Shown here one piece after another: positions 63,169-64,000 of a stretch of 64,000 nt of DNA (positions are counted from its first letter, which is position 1; each line of letters begins with the position of its first letter). Where the stretch lies: the NCBI RefSeq assembly GCF_001279005.1, contig NZ_LGCN01000108.1:62001-126000 (forward strand), read 5' to 3'. The notes beneath the pieces were generated by a model that was not told the DNA's origin, searched no databases, and worked only from the letters and a program-made list of their open reading frames with translations. This DNA comes from Streptomyces caelestis (GTDB taxonomy: Bacteria > Actinomycetota > Actinomycetes > Streptomycetales > Streptomycetaceae). Made by a program: the position numbers and the translations under genes.

Positions 63169-63615
63169 ATGAGACGTGCGTACGCGTCACTGCTCGCCCT
63201 CTGCCTCGCGCTCGCCGGTGCGCCGGTGACCGCCGGACCCGCGCAGGCCGCCCCGCAGACGATCGCCAACGGCACCCGGTTCACCGACCGTTCGGGAAAC
63301 CCCGTGCACGCCCACGGCGGCGGCGACCAGAAGTACTGGTTCAAACCCGTCGGCGGCGGCCACCACCAGCCGGTGGTCCGCAGCAGCGGTCTGTGCGTGC
63401 AGGAGAACGCGAGCACCGTCACGCAGGAGGACTGCGACGCCTCCGCGACCGGTCAGCAGTGGTCCGTCACCACCACGGGCTCCTACGCCACCGTCGTCTC
63501 CCGCGCCACCGGCGAGTGCCTGGACGTGAACGGCGGCTCCACCGCCGACTCGGCGGCGGTCATCACGTACACCTGCAACGGAGGGGCCAACCAGCAATGG
63601 ACACGCGGAACATGA
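63169..63615 (+). CDS. Small secreted ricin-B-type lectin protein, probable deletion derivative of a GH43 galactanase
   Basis: 148 residues. Sec signal to about 28. Residues 30-50 (IANGTRFTDRSGNPVHAHGGG) match the start of Streptomyces galactan 1,3-beta-galactosidases; residues 65-148 form one ricin-type trefoil with GECLDVNGGSTAD and a terminal QQW. The expected roughly 300-residue GH43 domain between them is absent. ATG is 1 base after the GH43 stop. Confidence 0.75.
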   Translation: MRRAYASLLALCLALAGAPVTAGPAQAAPQTIANGTRFTDRSGNPVHAHGGGDQKYWFKPVGGGHHQPVVRSSGLCVQENASTVTQEDCDASATGQQWSVTTTGSYATVVSRATGECLDVNGGSTADSAAVITYTCNGGANQQWTRGT

Positions 63616-64000
63616 GACGGGTCCGCACGCTCGGCCGGACCGCCGTGACGACGGCCGTGGCGCTGGGCGTCTGCCTGTCGGCCGCACCGGCCCAGGCACA
63701 GCGGCACACGGAACGTCCGCCCGCCCCCGGCATCGAGAACTGCACGGCCACCGCCTGCCACTTCGACCTGCCGCCCGGCACCTACGACGTGCGGGTCGTC
63801 CTCGGCGGCGACCGGGCGTCCAGCACCGCCCTCGACGGCGAGACCCGGCGCGCCCTGCTCCCGGAGACCGCCGCACCGGCAGGGAAACACGTCGTGCGGA
63901 GCTTCACCGTGAACGTCCGCACCCCCGAGGGCGAACCCCTCGGCGCCGAAGGCACCCCCGGACTCGACCTCACCGTCGGCGGAACCGCGCCCGCGCTCGC
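63612..64000 (+). CDS. Rhamnogalacturonan acetylesterase-like protein, cut by window edge
   Basis: 129 codons visible. Sec signal (LGRTAVTTAVALGVCLSAAPAQA), then the N-terminal beta domain typical of this family: CHFDLPPGTYDVRVVLGGD, LLPETAAPAGKHVVRSFTVNVRTPEGEP, TPGLDLTVGG. The SGNH catalytic domain lies past the edge. ATG overlaps the lectin stop by 4 bases. Confidence 0.75.
   Translation, partial: MRRVRTLGRTAVTTAVALGVCLSAAPAQAQRHTERPPAPGIENCTATACHFDLPPGTYDVRVVLGGDRASSTALDGETRRALLPETAAPAGKHVVRSFTVNVRTPEGEPLGAEGTPGLDLTVGGTAPAL

Overview
The window is a single chromosomal stretch from a high-GC actinomycete, almost certainly a Streptomyces. Nearly every codon ends in G or C, many starts are GTG, minus-10 boxes of the TANNNT type sit 6 to 8 bases before start codons, and many genes match families typical of Streptomyces (SAV2148-type HEPN protein, RsbRST-type stressosome operon, sulfur-operon leader peptide, large LuxR regulator). 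No tRNA, rRNA, CRISPR array or insertion sequence was recognised.

1-5.9 kb (minus): an overlapping six-gene stressosome-type operon, rsbR-rsbS-rsbT followed by a kinase/phosphatase fusion, a hybrid histidine kinase and a receiver-PP2C protein cut by the window edge. 5.98-10.6 kb (minus): treY and glgX, glycogen debranching and trehalose synthesis. 10.9-16.5 kb: HEPN protein, a decayed and an intact DEDDh exonuclease, an APH-fold kinase, a macrolide-type glycosyltransferase with a 19-bp palindromic operator, and a DUF1697 protein.

16.5-25.9 kb (minus): a full assimilatory sulfur operon. It starts with a 27-residue leader peptide, then sulfite reductase, a zinc-ribbon microprotein, APS reductase, APS kinase, both sulfate adenylyltransferase subunits, an aliphatic-sulfonate ABC importer and a sirohydrochlorin chelatase that supplies siroheme to the reductase.

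26-44.8 kb: mixed housekeeping and accessory genes: GNAT, secreted protein, GAF-type activator, AidB-like dehydrogenase, YihY membrane protein, AraC and LacI regulators, MFS pump, type-B esterase, an SDR-merR pair, Tat-exported MBL protein, serine hydrolase/LysR pair, MOSC protein. The SDR-merR pair is bracketed by a 161-bp direct repeat of the esterase 3' end.

44.9-50.3 kb is an accessory zone with three gene remnants around a cell-wall cluster: a signal-less three-part murein-hydrolase-like protein, a small three-helix membrane protein, a Tat-exported M15-peptidase-like protein that has lost its zinc ligands, and a SapA-like secreted protein. 50.3-61.9 kb: homocysteine methyltransferase, LuxR-family regulator with an MFS pump, DUF2252, small membrane proteins, a lipid kinase and a class II amidotransferase. 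62-64 kb starts a secreted plant-polysaccharide cluster (GH43, lectin-like protein, rhamnogalacturonan acetylesterase-like protein, the last one cut by the edge).
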